This document shows positions 1 through 5,952 of a stretch of 7,051 bases of DNA, in pieces. The notes below the pieces were generated by a model, which was not told the origin of the DNA, searched no databases, and saw only the letters and a program-made list of their open reading frames with translations. A program made the position numbers and the translations under genes. This DNA comes from Christensenellaceae bacterium. Its GTDB lineage: Bacteria; Bacillota; Clostridia; Christensenellales; UBA1750. How positions within the stretch are numbered: position 1 is the stretch's first letter; each line of letters starts with the position of its first letter. The DNA lies in the NCBI GenBank assembly GCA_031287285.1, contig JAITTC010000155.1, positions 1-7,051 of the forward strand. Direction: 5' to 3'.

Positions 1-2577
1 CACGCCCGTGACGGTGACTGCGATGCCGTTTGTGAGCGTGCTGATCGGCGAGATCCGATTTGCGTCCGCATAGACGGTCAGGGAGCTTGTCGTGCCGCTG
101 AGCCGCACCACGCCCAGCACGCCCTCAGCGGGAATATCGTAGGCGCTCAGCGCACCGAGCCCATAGCCTGCCGGAATATCGCCGTTGTTGGTGGGCGTCG
201 GGCTTGGTGTGGGCGTCAGGCCTGGCGCGAGCGTCGGGCTTGGCGTGGGCACGGTGCTGTCTTTCGCGCTGCGAACATAGCGCTTGAGCACATACCCAAG
301 CCTGCCGCCGCTCATCGAGAGCTTGTAGAAGTCGCCCTCCACGCCGACGACCAGAACCTGGGCTCCGTTCATCAGCCAAGAGCCGGTGTAGCTCTTATTC
401 GTGTCGCCATAGACCTCCAGATAGACGCCTTCCTGGGTTTCTACCGTGCCAAGGACGCCGTTTGCGGGAATGTCGCCCGGCGTAAGATTGCCAAGCCCCG
501 AGGAGCCGGGCGCCGGGGTGGGGCTGGGCGTGGCGCTGGCGCCTGGCGTCGTTTCGCCGCTTGGCGCGTCCTTAATGACATAGGCGCTGGCTGCATAGGC
601 CTCAAGCCCGCCAAACTCTATGCGATACCAGCCGAGAGTTTCGCCCAGAATCCTGACCTTGGCGCCGTAGCTCAGCGTGCCCACCTTGGCGCTCGACGAC
701 GAAGCCGCCGCGCGCACGTTCAGCTGGGAAGCCGTAACGGTTCCCAGCTGTGTGGTCGGGGCGAGGCTCTGCGTGGGCAAAGGGGAAACGACGCCGCTTA
801 GGATCACATAGGCGGCGCTTACATAGCCCTCGATGCCGCCAGAGGTTCTTACCCGCAGCCAGCCGTCGCTGCGCTGCTCATAGACGCCCAGCTGCGTGCC
901 GTTATTCAGCCGCGCCACCACGCTCGCCGTGGACGAGGGCGCGCTGCGCATGTTGAGCGTCGAGGAGTTCGTCGAAAGCCGCACCGTCGCGGTCAAAGCG
1001 GGCACTTGCGTGCCCGGCGAGGGCGTCGGCGTCGCGCCGTCCAGACTCGATCCCGGGTCAAGGACGACATAGCCAGACGAAACATAGCCCGTGCCGGAGC
1101 CGTAGTTGATGAGGTACCAATCCCCCTCCTTGCGCGCGATGCCCACGCGGGAACCCCGCGCCAGGGAGCCGATCTGCGAGCCGTTATTCGACGCCGAAGC
1201 GCGCACATTGAGCGAGGAGGCATTCACCGTGCCCCAGGCCGCCGCCGGCAGGTTCTGCGAGGGGCCGGAGGGCACGCCGTCCTTGCTGAAAGTCAGCGTT
1301 TCAATTTGGCTGTTTTGGAAGTAGAAATTGATGATCTGCTGGGCGCTCCAGCCCTCCAGGGCCATCTGCTGGGCGCCGCGCTGGCTCATGCCCACGCCAT
1401 GCCCATAGCGCCGCAGCGTCAGCGACCAGTAACCATAGCCATTTTGGGTCAGCTCGAAGAGCCTAAGGTCTGAATCCGCGCCAAAGAGCGTGTAGCGCAG
1501 GGTATCGTGGATGTTTCTGAGCGTAATCGTGGTGTTATTCACGCCGCCGTTCAGGGTGTATTCCACCATCAGCTCCATATCGCGGTAGTTGCGGCTCAGG
1601 CCGCGGCTGGCCGGGTCGGTCACGAGGGGATTTGTGAGCTTTACATCCAAAACGCGCTGCAGATTGGCCCAGGAGCCAAGCTTGTAATACAGCTCATTCT
1701 CAATCGCCGAGCGGAAGCCCGAATTCAGGGAAGCCGCATCCGAAGTAAAGCTGTAGGTCGCGGATCTGGATGAAGGGTTGCGCAGGTCGTAGGGGTCGTC
1801 CTTCATCACATAGCAGCCCGGGTAGCCCGCCGAGGAACTCCAGGCGTTGCCCGGCAGTTCGACCTGCCCGCCGTTTGACGCGCCGAAATAGGCGCTGATG
1901 TAGCTGGAACCGTACTTGAGCAGCATGCCCGCCGTTTCGTTTACCGCGCGCATGATCACGTCGTCAGAGGAAGTATAGCCCTTATAAACCTGGTCTGACG
2001 AGGTATCGCCGATGTCGTAAGAGGAGGAGGCGCTCAGCATCTTGTTATAAACGTAGCTGCGGGCGATGATGGCCTGCGCCTTCAGGGTTTCGAGCGGGAA
2101 GGAGTTCGAAAGCTCGCCATGCAGAACGCCATAGAGGTAATCCTCGATGAAAACGCGGTTGATCATTCGGATGGAGGAGCCAGAGACCTCGAACTGCATA
2201 TCGCCGCGGTAGCTGCGACTGCCGTATCTTGCGTTATAAAAGCTCATCGTGCCGATGCTGCCGCTTGAATCCTGGCTTTGCTGGATCGTGAATTTGTTGC
2301 CCATGTTTTGCGGCGTCGAAATCCCCGGGCCGGTGATCCACAGCGAGCCCGCGTTCAGGTAGACTTCGTAGCTGCTTCTGCTTGAAAGCGTCACGGACGA
2401 AGAGGGGACGGTATACGCGCCGTTTAAAGTGATCGAAACCGAGGTTGGGCTGCCCATGGAATTGAGCACGACCCGCACCATGCCGGAAGCCGCCGCCTCT
2501 GCCCTTTCTATCGGCATAAACGCGATGGCCGCCAGCAGCAAAGCCAAGCTCAGCACGGCCGCGGTAATCTTTCGCAT
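1..2577 (-). CDS. Secreted SpoIID/LytB-domain cell-wall protein with SH3b repeats (3' end beyond window)
   Basis: At least 859 codons are open to the left edge, so the C-terminus is missing. Residues 1-28 form a signal peptide: MRK, a hydrophobic core, then AEA as cleavage site. Residues about 135-425 match the SpoIID/LytB family: E155 sits in GVLHGEL where the family has its catalytic Glu, followed by LKAQAIIARSY (165-175), DQVYKGY (195-201), YFGASNGG (230-237) and HGVGMSQRGA (393-402). SpoIID members cleave denuded peptidoglycan as lytic transglycosylases; LytB-type relatives modulate amidases. The Cys/His zinc site described for some SpoIID proteins is not evident. Three SH3b-like repeats follow (about 447-507, 527-594, 610-669), two with NVR and one with NMR, each ending near Y-V. 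Two divergent repeats follow (about 700-769 and 811-edge). Linkers are rich in TPTPSP. The protein probably acts outside the membrane, bound to the wall. Its size and repeats argue against classical sporulation SpoIID. The gene stands alone, divergent from the TraX gene. An in-frame ATG at 2610 exists, but ATG 2577 has the ribosome site. Confidence 0.9.
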   Translation of the reverse strand, partial: MRKITAAVLSLALLLAAIAFMPIERAEAAASGMVRVVLNSMGSPTSVSITLNGAYTVPSSSVTLSSRSSYEVYLNAGSLWITGPGISTPQNMGNKFTIQQSQDSSGSIGTMSFYNARYGSRSYRGDMQFEVSGSSIRMINRVFIEDYLYGVLHGELSNSFPLETLKAQAIIARSYVYNKMLSASSSYDIGDTSSDQVYKGYTSSDDVIMRAVNETAGMLLKYGSSYISAYFGASNGGQVELPGNAWSSSAGYPGCYVMKDDPYDLRNPSSRSATYSFTSDAASLNSGFRSAIENELYYKLGSWANLQRVLDVKLTNPLVTDPASRGLSRNYRDMELMVEYTLNGGVNNTTITLRNIHDTLRYTLFGADSDLRLFELTQNGYGYWSLTLRRYGHGVGMSQRGAQQMALEGWSAQQIINFYFQNSQIETLTFSKDGVPSGPSQNLPAAAWGTVNASSLNVRASASNNGSQIGSLARGSRVGIARKEGDWYLINYGSGTGYVSSGYVVLDPGSSLDGATPTPSPGTQVPALTATVRLSTNSSTLNMRSAPSSTASVVARLNNGTQLGVYEQRSDGWLRVRTSGGIEGYVSAAYVILSGVVSPLPTQSLAPTTQLGTVTASQLNVRAAASSSSAKVGTLSYGAKVRILGETLGWYRIEFGGLEAYAASAYVIKDAPSGETTPGASATPSPTPAPGSSGLGNLTPGDIPANGVLGTVETQEGVYLEVYGDTNKSYTGSWLMNGAQVLVVGVEGDFYKLSMSGGRLGYVLKRYVRSAKDSTVPTPSPTLAPGLTPTPSPTPTNNGDIPAGYGLGALSAYDIPAEGVLGVVRLSGTTSSLTVYADANRISPISTLTNGIAVTVTGV
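195..250 (-). repeat. 36-bp period direct repeat coding a Thr/Pro/Ser linker
   Basis: Plus-strand positions 195-214 and 231-250 are identical at 19 of 20 bases and lie exactly 36 bp apart, that is 12 codons. On the coding strand they give two PTPSPT units, separated by LAPGLT, between the fourth and fifth extracellular repeats of the wall protein. A related but shorter Pro/Ser/Thr stretch is coded near 511-550. Such repeats can expand or contract by slippage without breaking frame. Confidence 0.75.
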
Positions 2578-2587
2578 TATTGAAATA

Positions 2588-2593
2588 CCTCCT
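2588..2593 (-). promoter_or_regulatory. Ribosome binding site of the SpoIID/LytB gene
   Basis: The minus strand reads AGGAGG, ten bases before the ATG at 2577. It decides the start: the in-frame upstream ATG at 2610 lies before this site, has no comparable Shine-Dalgarno sequence of its own, and would place charged residues ahead of the signal peptide. Confidence 0.85.
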
Positions 2594-2673
2594 ACAAGTC
2601 TTCTTTTCATATCAAAATCGGTTCGTCCTAGCCGGAAGGCATGAATGGAACGCACTCTTCTTTCGATATAGCC

Positions 2674-2702
2674 ATATTACAATGTTATGACGCATTAATC
2701 AA
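2674..2702 (-). promoter_or_regulatory. Candidate sigma-A promoter of the SpoIID/LytB gene
   Basis: On the minus strand TTGATT (2702-2697) and TAATAT (2679-2674) are separated by 17 bases, each matching the consensus at four of six positions. A run of seven A (minus strand, 2720-2714) lies upstream and could act as an UP element. Transcription would start near 2667, leaving a leader of about 90 nt. This is a pattern match only; a sporulation sigma factor cannot be excluded. Confidence 0.5.
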
Positions 2703-2755
2703 CGTCCTTCGTCTTTTTTTGCGCGCTTACGCAGCAGAATAAACAACTCCGAAAC

Positions 2756-2782
2756 AAAAAAAGGCCCAGTTCGTGGGCTTTT
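2756..2782 (-). terminator. Candidate intrinsic terminator (orphan, best on minus strand)
   Basis: On the minus strand the 5-bp stem GCCCA / TGGGC (2778-2774 with 2768-2764) encloses a CGAAC loop and is followed by C and seven T (2762-2756). On the plus strand the stem is longer, with A-U and one G-U pair, but its four T (2779-2782) fall within the stem, so termination there should be weaker. No recognised gene ends here on either strand. It could stop read-through from the right, end a small RNA, or form part of a leader upstream of the wall-protein gene. Confidence 0.55.
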
Positions 2783-2853
2783 CGCCGATGGTATGGTTTC
2801 GGTTCCCCTTTTCGCCATATCTGTTAGAGTAAATACTGCCTTTCGGCCCAGCC

Positions 2854-2882
2854 TGTTCAATTCGGCGCCTTTTTGCTACAAT
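2854..2882 (+). promoter_or_regulatory. Extended -10 promoter of the TraX-family gene
   Basis: TGCTACAAT at 2874-2882 is an extended -10 element (TG, one base, then five of six matches to TATAAT). TGTTCA at 2854-2859 is a weak -35 at a 17-base spacing, as is common with extended -10 promoters. Transcription would start near 2889, giving a leader of about 43 nt that contains the ribosome site. The upstream in-frame ATG at 2881 lies inside the -10 box and so cannot be the translation start from this promoter. Confidence 0.65.
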
Positions 2883-2902
2883 GGGGCAGGGAGCAAAGGC
2901 GC
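2865..2902. repeat. Imperfect inverted repeat flanking the TraX -10 box
   Basis: GCGCCTTTTTGCT at 2865-2877 is complementary to AGCAAAGGCGC at 2892-2902 apart from two extra T, with 14 bases between. Because the unit is itself partly symmetric, a direct copy (GGCGC, then four T, then GC) also lies at about 2898-2908. The left arm runs into the -10 box and the right arm lies just after the predicted start point, where an operator would sit. A transcript hairpin formed by 2893-2908 alone is the other reading. Confidence 0.4.
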
Positions 2903-2915
2903 TTTTGCCCCCAAC

Positions 2916-2923
2916 GAGAGGAG
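2916..2923 (+). promoter_or_regulatory. Ribosome binding site fixing the TTG start of the TraX gene
   Basis: GAGAGGAG is followed by eight bases and then TTG at 2932. The ATG at 2881, 17 codons upstream in the same frame, has no Shine-Dalgarno sequence and overlaps the -10 box. The residues it would add do not resemble the start of TraX proteins. Confidence 0.8.
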
Positions 2924-2931
2924 TTTTCAGC

Positions 2932-3675
2932 TTGAACAAACCCTTTTCCTCCGATGCGATCAAGCTTTGGGCGATCACGGCCATGCTGATTGACCACATC
3001 GCCTGGCTCTTCATCCCGCTTGAAAGCCCCTTGGGCCTTGCCTCGCACCTGATCGGCCGCACCACCATTCCCATCATGTGCTTCGGCGTGGCCGAAGGCT
3101 ATCGATTCAGCCACGACCGCAGGCGCTACGCCCTGCGCCTTCTGCTGTTCGCCGCGCTGTCGCATCTGCCCTTCGTCTACTTCGAAACCGGCTCCATTCC
3201 AAGCGACCTGCCCGCCCTCCTTTTGAGCTTTCAGCACACCGGCGTGATCTGGCCGCTCTTCCTCGCCCTTGCGGCGCTTGCGCTGCAGGATCAAAAGGGG
3301 CTGTCGCTCTGGATCAAGGTCTTGGGCACCTTGGGCCTTTGCGCGCTGGGGCTCTTTGGGGACTGGTACTTCTTCCCCGTGCTTTGGGCCCGCATCTTCC
3401 ATCGCCAGCGCGAAAATCCCCCCAAGATGATCCTCTTCTTCGTGCTGAGCGCCTTGCCGCTCGTGCTGGACTACCCCCTGAGCTTCCTCTTAAACGCCCC
3501 GGGTTCTCCTCTCCCCCTTTGGTCCTTCTTTCAGGCCGGGCTCTTTCTCGCCATCCCCCTCCTTCTTGGGCAAAACGGCAAGCGGAGCCGCTCCAAGGTC
3601 TTGAAATGGGGTTTTTATGCCTTCTATCCAGCCCATCTCTTGATCCTTGGCTTCTTAAGGCAGCTCTTTTCTTAA
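2932..3675 (+). CDS. TraX-family integral membrane protein
   Basis: With the TTG start the product has 247 residues, close to the usual TraX length of about 250. It is almost entirely hydrophobic, with roughly eight membrane segments (for example about 10-28, 40-56, 66-84, 104-119, 125-142, 166-186, 195-213, 227-245). Family landmarks are visible: the early MLIDH (18-22), GR (42-43), AEGY (54-57), RLLLFA (69-74) with SHLPF (77-81), and a late FYPAH (231-235). TraX of the F plasmid is needed for N-terminal acetylation of pilin. Chromosomal homologues in Firmicutes have no pilin and no settled role; transfer of an acyl group to an envelope molecule is an inference. No conjugation gene is nearby. 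The gene stands alone with its own promoter, divergent from the wall-protein gene and convergent with the aminotransferase operon. No frameshift or missing part is apparent. Confidence 0.85.
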   Translation: MNKPFSSDAIKLWAITAMLIDHIAWLFIPLESPLGLASHLIGRTTIPIMCFGVAEGYRFSHDRRRYALRLLLFAALSHLPFVYFETGSIPSDLPALLLSFQHTGVIWPLFLALAALALQDQKGLSLWIKVLGTLGLCALGLFGDWYFFPVLWARIFHRQRENPPKMILFFVLSALPLVLDYPLSFLLNAPGSPLPLWSFFQAGLFLAIPLLLGQNGKRSRSKVLKWGFYAFYPAHLLILGFLRQLFS

Positions 3676-3690
3676 GCGGAGCATAAAAAG

Positions 3691-3723
3691 AAGGGGGCGC
3701 CGCGCGAAGCGCGGCGCCCCTTT
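3691..3723. terminator. Bidirectional intrinsic terminator between convergent genes
   Basis: A perfect 12-bp GC-rich stem (3694-3705 with 3709-3720) closes on a GAA loop, preceded by AAG and followed by TTTT on the plus strand. On the minus strand the stem is followed by a T-rich tract reading CTTCTTTTT. It lies between the TraX stop (3675) and the hydrolase stop (3739) and can end both convergent transcripts. Confidence 0.9.
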
Positions 3724-3738
3724 TGCCTGCAAACGAAT

Positions 3739-4449
3739 TTAGCCGAGGATCTTCTTGAGCGCCGGCTGAAACTCGCCCCGAAACAGCCCGCCGTGGTAGC
3801 AAATCAGCGTTTCGATCTTCAGATCCGCGAGCTTTTTCAGCGAATCCAGCGCCTGCGCCATATCCTTGGTGTAGACGGGGTTTGGGCCGAGAAGCTCGCC
3901 CTCTGCCCCGAGGTTCATGGCGTCGCCGGTCATCAAGAGCCGATCGCCCTCCACATAGACGCAGGCATGGCCCGGGGTATGCCCCGGCGTGTGCACGATC
4001 TTAAACCCGGCGGCGCCCGGGAAGCCCTCGCCATCCTTCAGGGCCCCTTCGAAGCGGATTTTGCGAGCCTCATAGCCCTCTTTCATCTTGAGGACGCCTG
4101 CACGGTCGCCTTCGCTCATCTCATCGAGCTTTTCGAGCCTCGCGGCCAGCTTCACGGGGATTTTGGTGCCGTCCAGGTAGGGCGTTTCGCCCTCGTGGGC
4201 GTAAATCTTCAGCCCCGGCACGGCGGCTGCGAGCTCGTTTACGCAGCCGATATGGTCCATATCCTGATGGGTGAAGACCAGCCTCGTGAGCTTCTCTATG
4301 GGGATGCCTTCCGCCTCAATCGCTGCCTTTAACAGCTCGAACTGCCCGGGCAGGCAAGCGTCGACCAGTATGTTTTCGCCCCCCGCCAAAACGAGGATGG
4401 GGTTTAAGCCATTGACGTTCAGCCAGGCGACGTGTTCCGTTATGCGCAT
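3739..4449 (-). CDS. Metallo-beta-lactamase-fold hydrolase
   Basis: The 236-residue product has the MBL metal-binding signature in order: THQDMDH (60-66), HTPGHTPGH (153-161, with H157 the usual ligand), GDAM (175-178, D176) and CYHGG (217-221, H219). Motif 1 is HxDxDH, with Asp (D63) where glyoxalase II and classical lactamases have a second His; this variant is common in small cytosolic MBL enzymes. No signal peptide is present, so it should act in the cytoplasm. The length and single domain suit a thioesterase, lactonase or glyoxalase-like hydrolase, and the substrate cannot be read from the sequence. ATG 4449 is preceded by AGGGAGGA at good spacing. It starts 34 bp after the stop of the condensing-enzyme gene and is probably the last gene of that operon, ahead of the shared terminator. 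A role in thioester hydrolysis linked to its CoA-using neighbour is speculative. Confidence 0.88.
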   Translation of the reverse strand: MRITEHVAWLNVNGLNPILVLAGGENILVDACLPGQFELLKAAIEAEGIPIEKLTRLVFTHQDMDHIGCVNELAAAVPGLKIYAHEGETPYLDGTKIPVKLAARLEKLDEMSEGDRAGVLKMKEGYEARKIRFEGALKDGEGFPGAAGFKIVHTPGHTPGHACVYVEGDRLLMTGDAMNLGAEGELLGPNPVYTKDMAQALDSLKKLADLKIETLICYHGGLFRGEFQPALKKILG

Positions 4450-4458
4450 CGTTATTTT

Positions 4459-4463
4459 CCTCC
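4459..4463 (-). promoter_or_regulatory. Ribosome binding site of the MBL hydrolase gene
   Basis: The minus strand reads AGGGAGGA across this position, with GGAGG nine bases before the ATG at 4449. It lies in the 34-bp gap after the condensing-enzyme stop, where there is no room for a terminator and promoter, supporting co-transcription. Confidence 0.75.
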
Positions 4464-4483
4464 CTTTCCCTCTTCACGAGAGC

Positions 4484-5881
4484 CTAAAGAATCCTCTTGT
4501 GCCTTCTCACGCTGTCGAAAAAGTCGGGGTCGGCCTGGAAGAGCATATCGCTGAGCTCCTCGTCGCCCATCACGGTGTTGCGGCCCTTTTCGTACTCGGC
4601 ATCGACCAATACCTTGATTTCCGCCACGACCTTATCGCGCTTATCGACTGCCTTTTCGCCCTTAAGGCCGAAGAAGCCGTTAAGCCAGTGCGCGATACCG
4701 GCAAGGCCGGAGTGGCTATCGACCGCGACGGTGGCCGGGCGGTTGAGGATCGCCGCGGTATCGAAGATGTTATAGATCTCCTCATCCTTGAGCAGGCCGT
4801 CTGCGTGGATGCCGGCCCTGGTGGAGTTGAAATTGCGGCCCACGAAGGGGGTGCGCGGCGGGATGACATAGCCGATGTCCTTTTCGAAGAACTCGGCGAT
4901 CTCGCTGATGACGGAAAGATCCATGCCGCCCGTGTCCCCGCGAAGGCCCGCGTATTCAATGGCCATGGCTTCCAGCGGGCAGTTGCCCGTGCGCTCGCCG
5001 ATGCCCATCAGCGCGCAGTTCACGGCGGCGCAGCCGTAGAGCCAGGCTGCGTCCGCATTGGCGACGACCTTATAAAAGTCGTTATGCCCATGCCACTCAA
5101 GCTGGGCTTCCGGCACGTCCGCATAGTGCCGCAGGCCATACATGATGCCGGGCACGCTGCGCGGCAGCGCCACACCCGGGAAGGAAACGCCAAAGCCCAT
5201 CGTGTCGCAGGCGCGGATCTTGATGGGCACGCCGCTCTCGCGCGAAAGATCCATGAGCTCGGTGGCAAAGGGCACCACGAAGCCGTAAAAATCCGCCCTG
5301 GTGGTGTCTTCAAAGTGGCAGCGCGGCAAGATGCCGTGCTCAAGCGCCGATTTCACGATGCCCAGGTACTGGTCCATCGCCTGGCGGCGCGTTAAGTGCA
5401 TCTTTTTAAAGATGTGGTAATCAGAGCACGAAACCAGAATTCCGGTTTCGCGCACGCCCATGGCCTTCACCAATTCAAAGTCCTTGGCATTGGCGCGGAT
5501 CCACGAGGTGATCTCGGGGAATTTCAGGCCAAGCTCCTGGCACTTGCGCAGCGCTTCCTTATCTTTTTCGGTATAAAGGAAGAACTCGCTCTGGCGAACG
5601 ATGCCGTTCGGCCCAGAAAGCCTCGACAAGAGCTTGAACAGCGTCACGATCTGCTCGACCGAAAAGGGCGAAACCGACTGCTGCCCGTCGCGGAAGGTCG
5701 TGTCCGTGATCCAGATCTCCTTTGGCATGTGCATCGGCACGACCCTGTGGTTGAACGCGATCTTGGGCACGGATTTATAGTCGAACAGCTCCCTGTAGAG
5801 GTTTGGCTCCTCCACATCCTGCAGTTCGTATCTGTAGTTCTTCTGCTCTAAAAGGTTGGATTGATCGCTGAATTCGAGCAT
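4484..5881 (-). CDS. DRE-TIM condensing enzyme, probable Re-citrate synthase (homocitrate/isopropylmalate synthase family)
   Basis: The 465-residue product belongs to the HMGL-like/DRE-TIM family, which condenses acetyl-CoA with a 2-oxo acid. The barrel begins with TDTTFRDGQQS (59-69; R64 and metal ligand D65). CHFEDTTR (188-195), KIRACDTMG (221-229), EWHGHND (262-268; metal ligands H264 and H266), GERTGN (295-300) and AGIHADG (356-362) follow. About 55 residues precede the barrel, including LLEQKNYRYELQDVE (10-24). As I recall, this N-terminus and the overall pattern resemble clostridial Re-citrate synthase, such as that of Clostridium kluyveri. The C-terminal part is about 100 residues, with no full LeuA regulatory domain as in 2-isopropylmalate synthase. 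Homocitrate or isopropylmalate synthase remain possible. ATG 5881 is chosen because AGGAGG lies ten bases upstream; the open frame runs on to 6040 but overlaps the aminotransferase gene. It lies 71 bp after that gene with no terminator between. Confidence 0.85.
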   Translation of the reverse strand: MLEFSDQSNLLEQKNYRYELQDVEEPNLYRELFDYKSVPKIAFNHRVVPMHMPKEIWITDTTFRDGQQSVSPFSVEQIVTLFKLLSRLSGPNGIVRQSEFFLYTEKDKEALRKCQELGLKFPEITSWIRANAKDFELVKAMGVRETGILVSCSDYHIFKKMHLTRRQAMDQYLGIVKSALEHGILPRCHFEDTTRADFYGFVVPFATELMDLSRESGVPIKIRACDTMGFGVSFPGVALPRSVPGIMYGLRHYADVPEAQLEWHGHNDFYKVVANADAAWLYGCAAVNCALMGIGERTGNCPLEAMAIEYAGLRGDTGGMDLSVISEIAEFFEKDIGYVIPPRTPFVGRNFNSTRAGIHADGLLKDEEIYNIFDTAAILNRPATVAVDSHSGLAGIAHWLNGFFGLKGEKAVDKRDKVVAEIKVLVDAEYEKGRNTVMGDEELSDMLFQADPDFFDSVRRHKRIL

Positions 5882-5891
5882 CGCCTTTGAT

Positions 5892-5897
5892 CCTCCT
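5892..5897 (-). promoter_or_regulatory. Ribosome binding site fixing the start of the condensing-enzyme gene
   Basis: The minus strand reads AGGAGG, ten bases before the ATG at 5881. It excludes the in-frame ATG at 6040, which lies inside the aminotransferase gene and would add about 53 basic, non-family residues. Confidence 0.85.
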
Positions 5898-5952
5898 CTT
5901 CGGCCTTGTTTATCTTTCCCCTGCGTCAAAAGCCCTCGGCCCCTTTGCCGTT

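Larger units (their letters stand above)
2578..2931. other. Gene-free divergent intergenic region
   Basis: This stretch separates the divergent wall-protein and TraX genes. I see a promoter candidate for each gene, their ribosome sites, one terminator-like hairpin (2756-2782) and repeats around the TraX -10 box. Base composition is visibly richer in A and T than in the flanking genes, as expected of regulatory DNA. No coding frame here has both a good ribosome site and recognisable content, and I recognise no known riboswitch or RNA family. Confidence 0.7.

Noticed and set aside
1006..1473. Plus-strand open frame of 155 codons.
   Set aside because: It is antisense to the SpoIID/SH3 gene, and its arginine- and alanine-rich translation is typical of a shadow frame.
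2578..2610. In-frame upstream ATG at 2610 for the SpoIID/LytB gene.
   Set aside because: The AGGAGG site lies downstream of it and serves ATG 2577, which also gives a standard signal peptide.
2881..2931. Upstream ATG start for the TraX gene, adding 17 residues.
   Set aside because: The ATG overlaps the extended -10 box, lacks a ribosome site, and the added residues do not fit the family.
2857..3402. Minus-strand frame of 181 codons, with another at 3314-3802.
   Set aside because: Both are antisense to the TraX gene; the second runs through the terminator hairpin into the hydrolase gene. Neither has a ribosome site or family resemblance.
4271..5395. A 374-codon open frame on the plus strand, continued by a 151-codon frame at 5396-5851.
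   Set aside because: It is antisense to the condensing-enzyme gene, which has clear family motifs and a ribosome site. The translation is low-complexity and resembles no family; long antisense frames are expected in GC-rich genes.
5882..5952. Possible terminator between the aminotransferase and condensing-enzyme genes.
   Set aside because: The only candidate is a stem of three to four bp (GCC, GAG loop, GGC) before TTTT, too weak to call.
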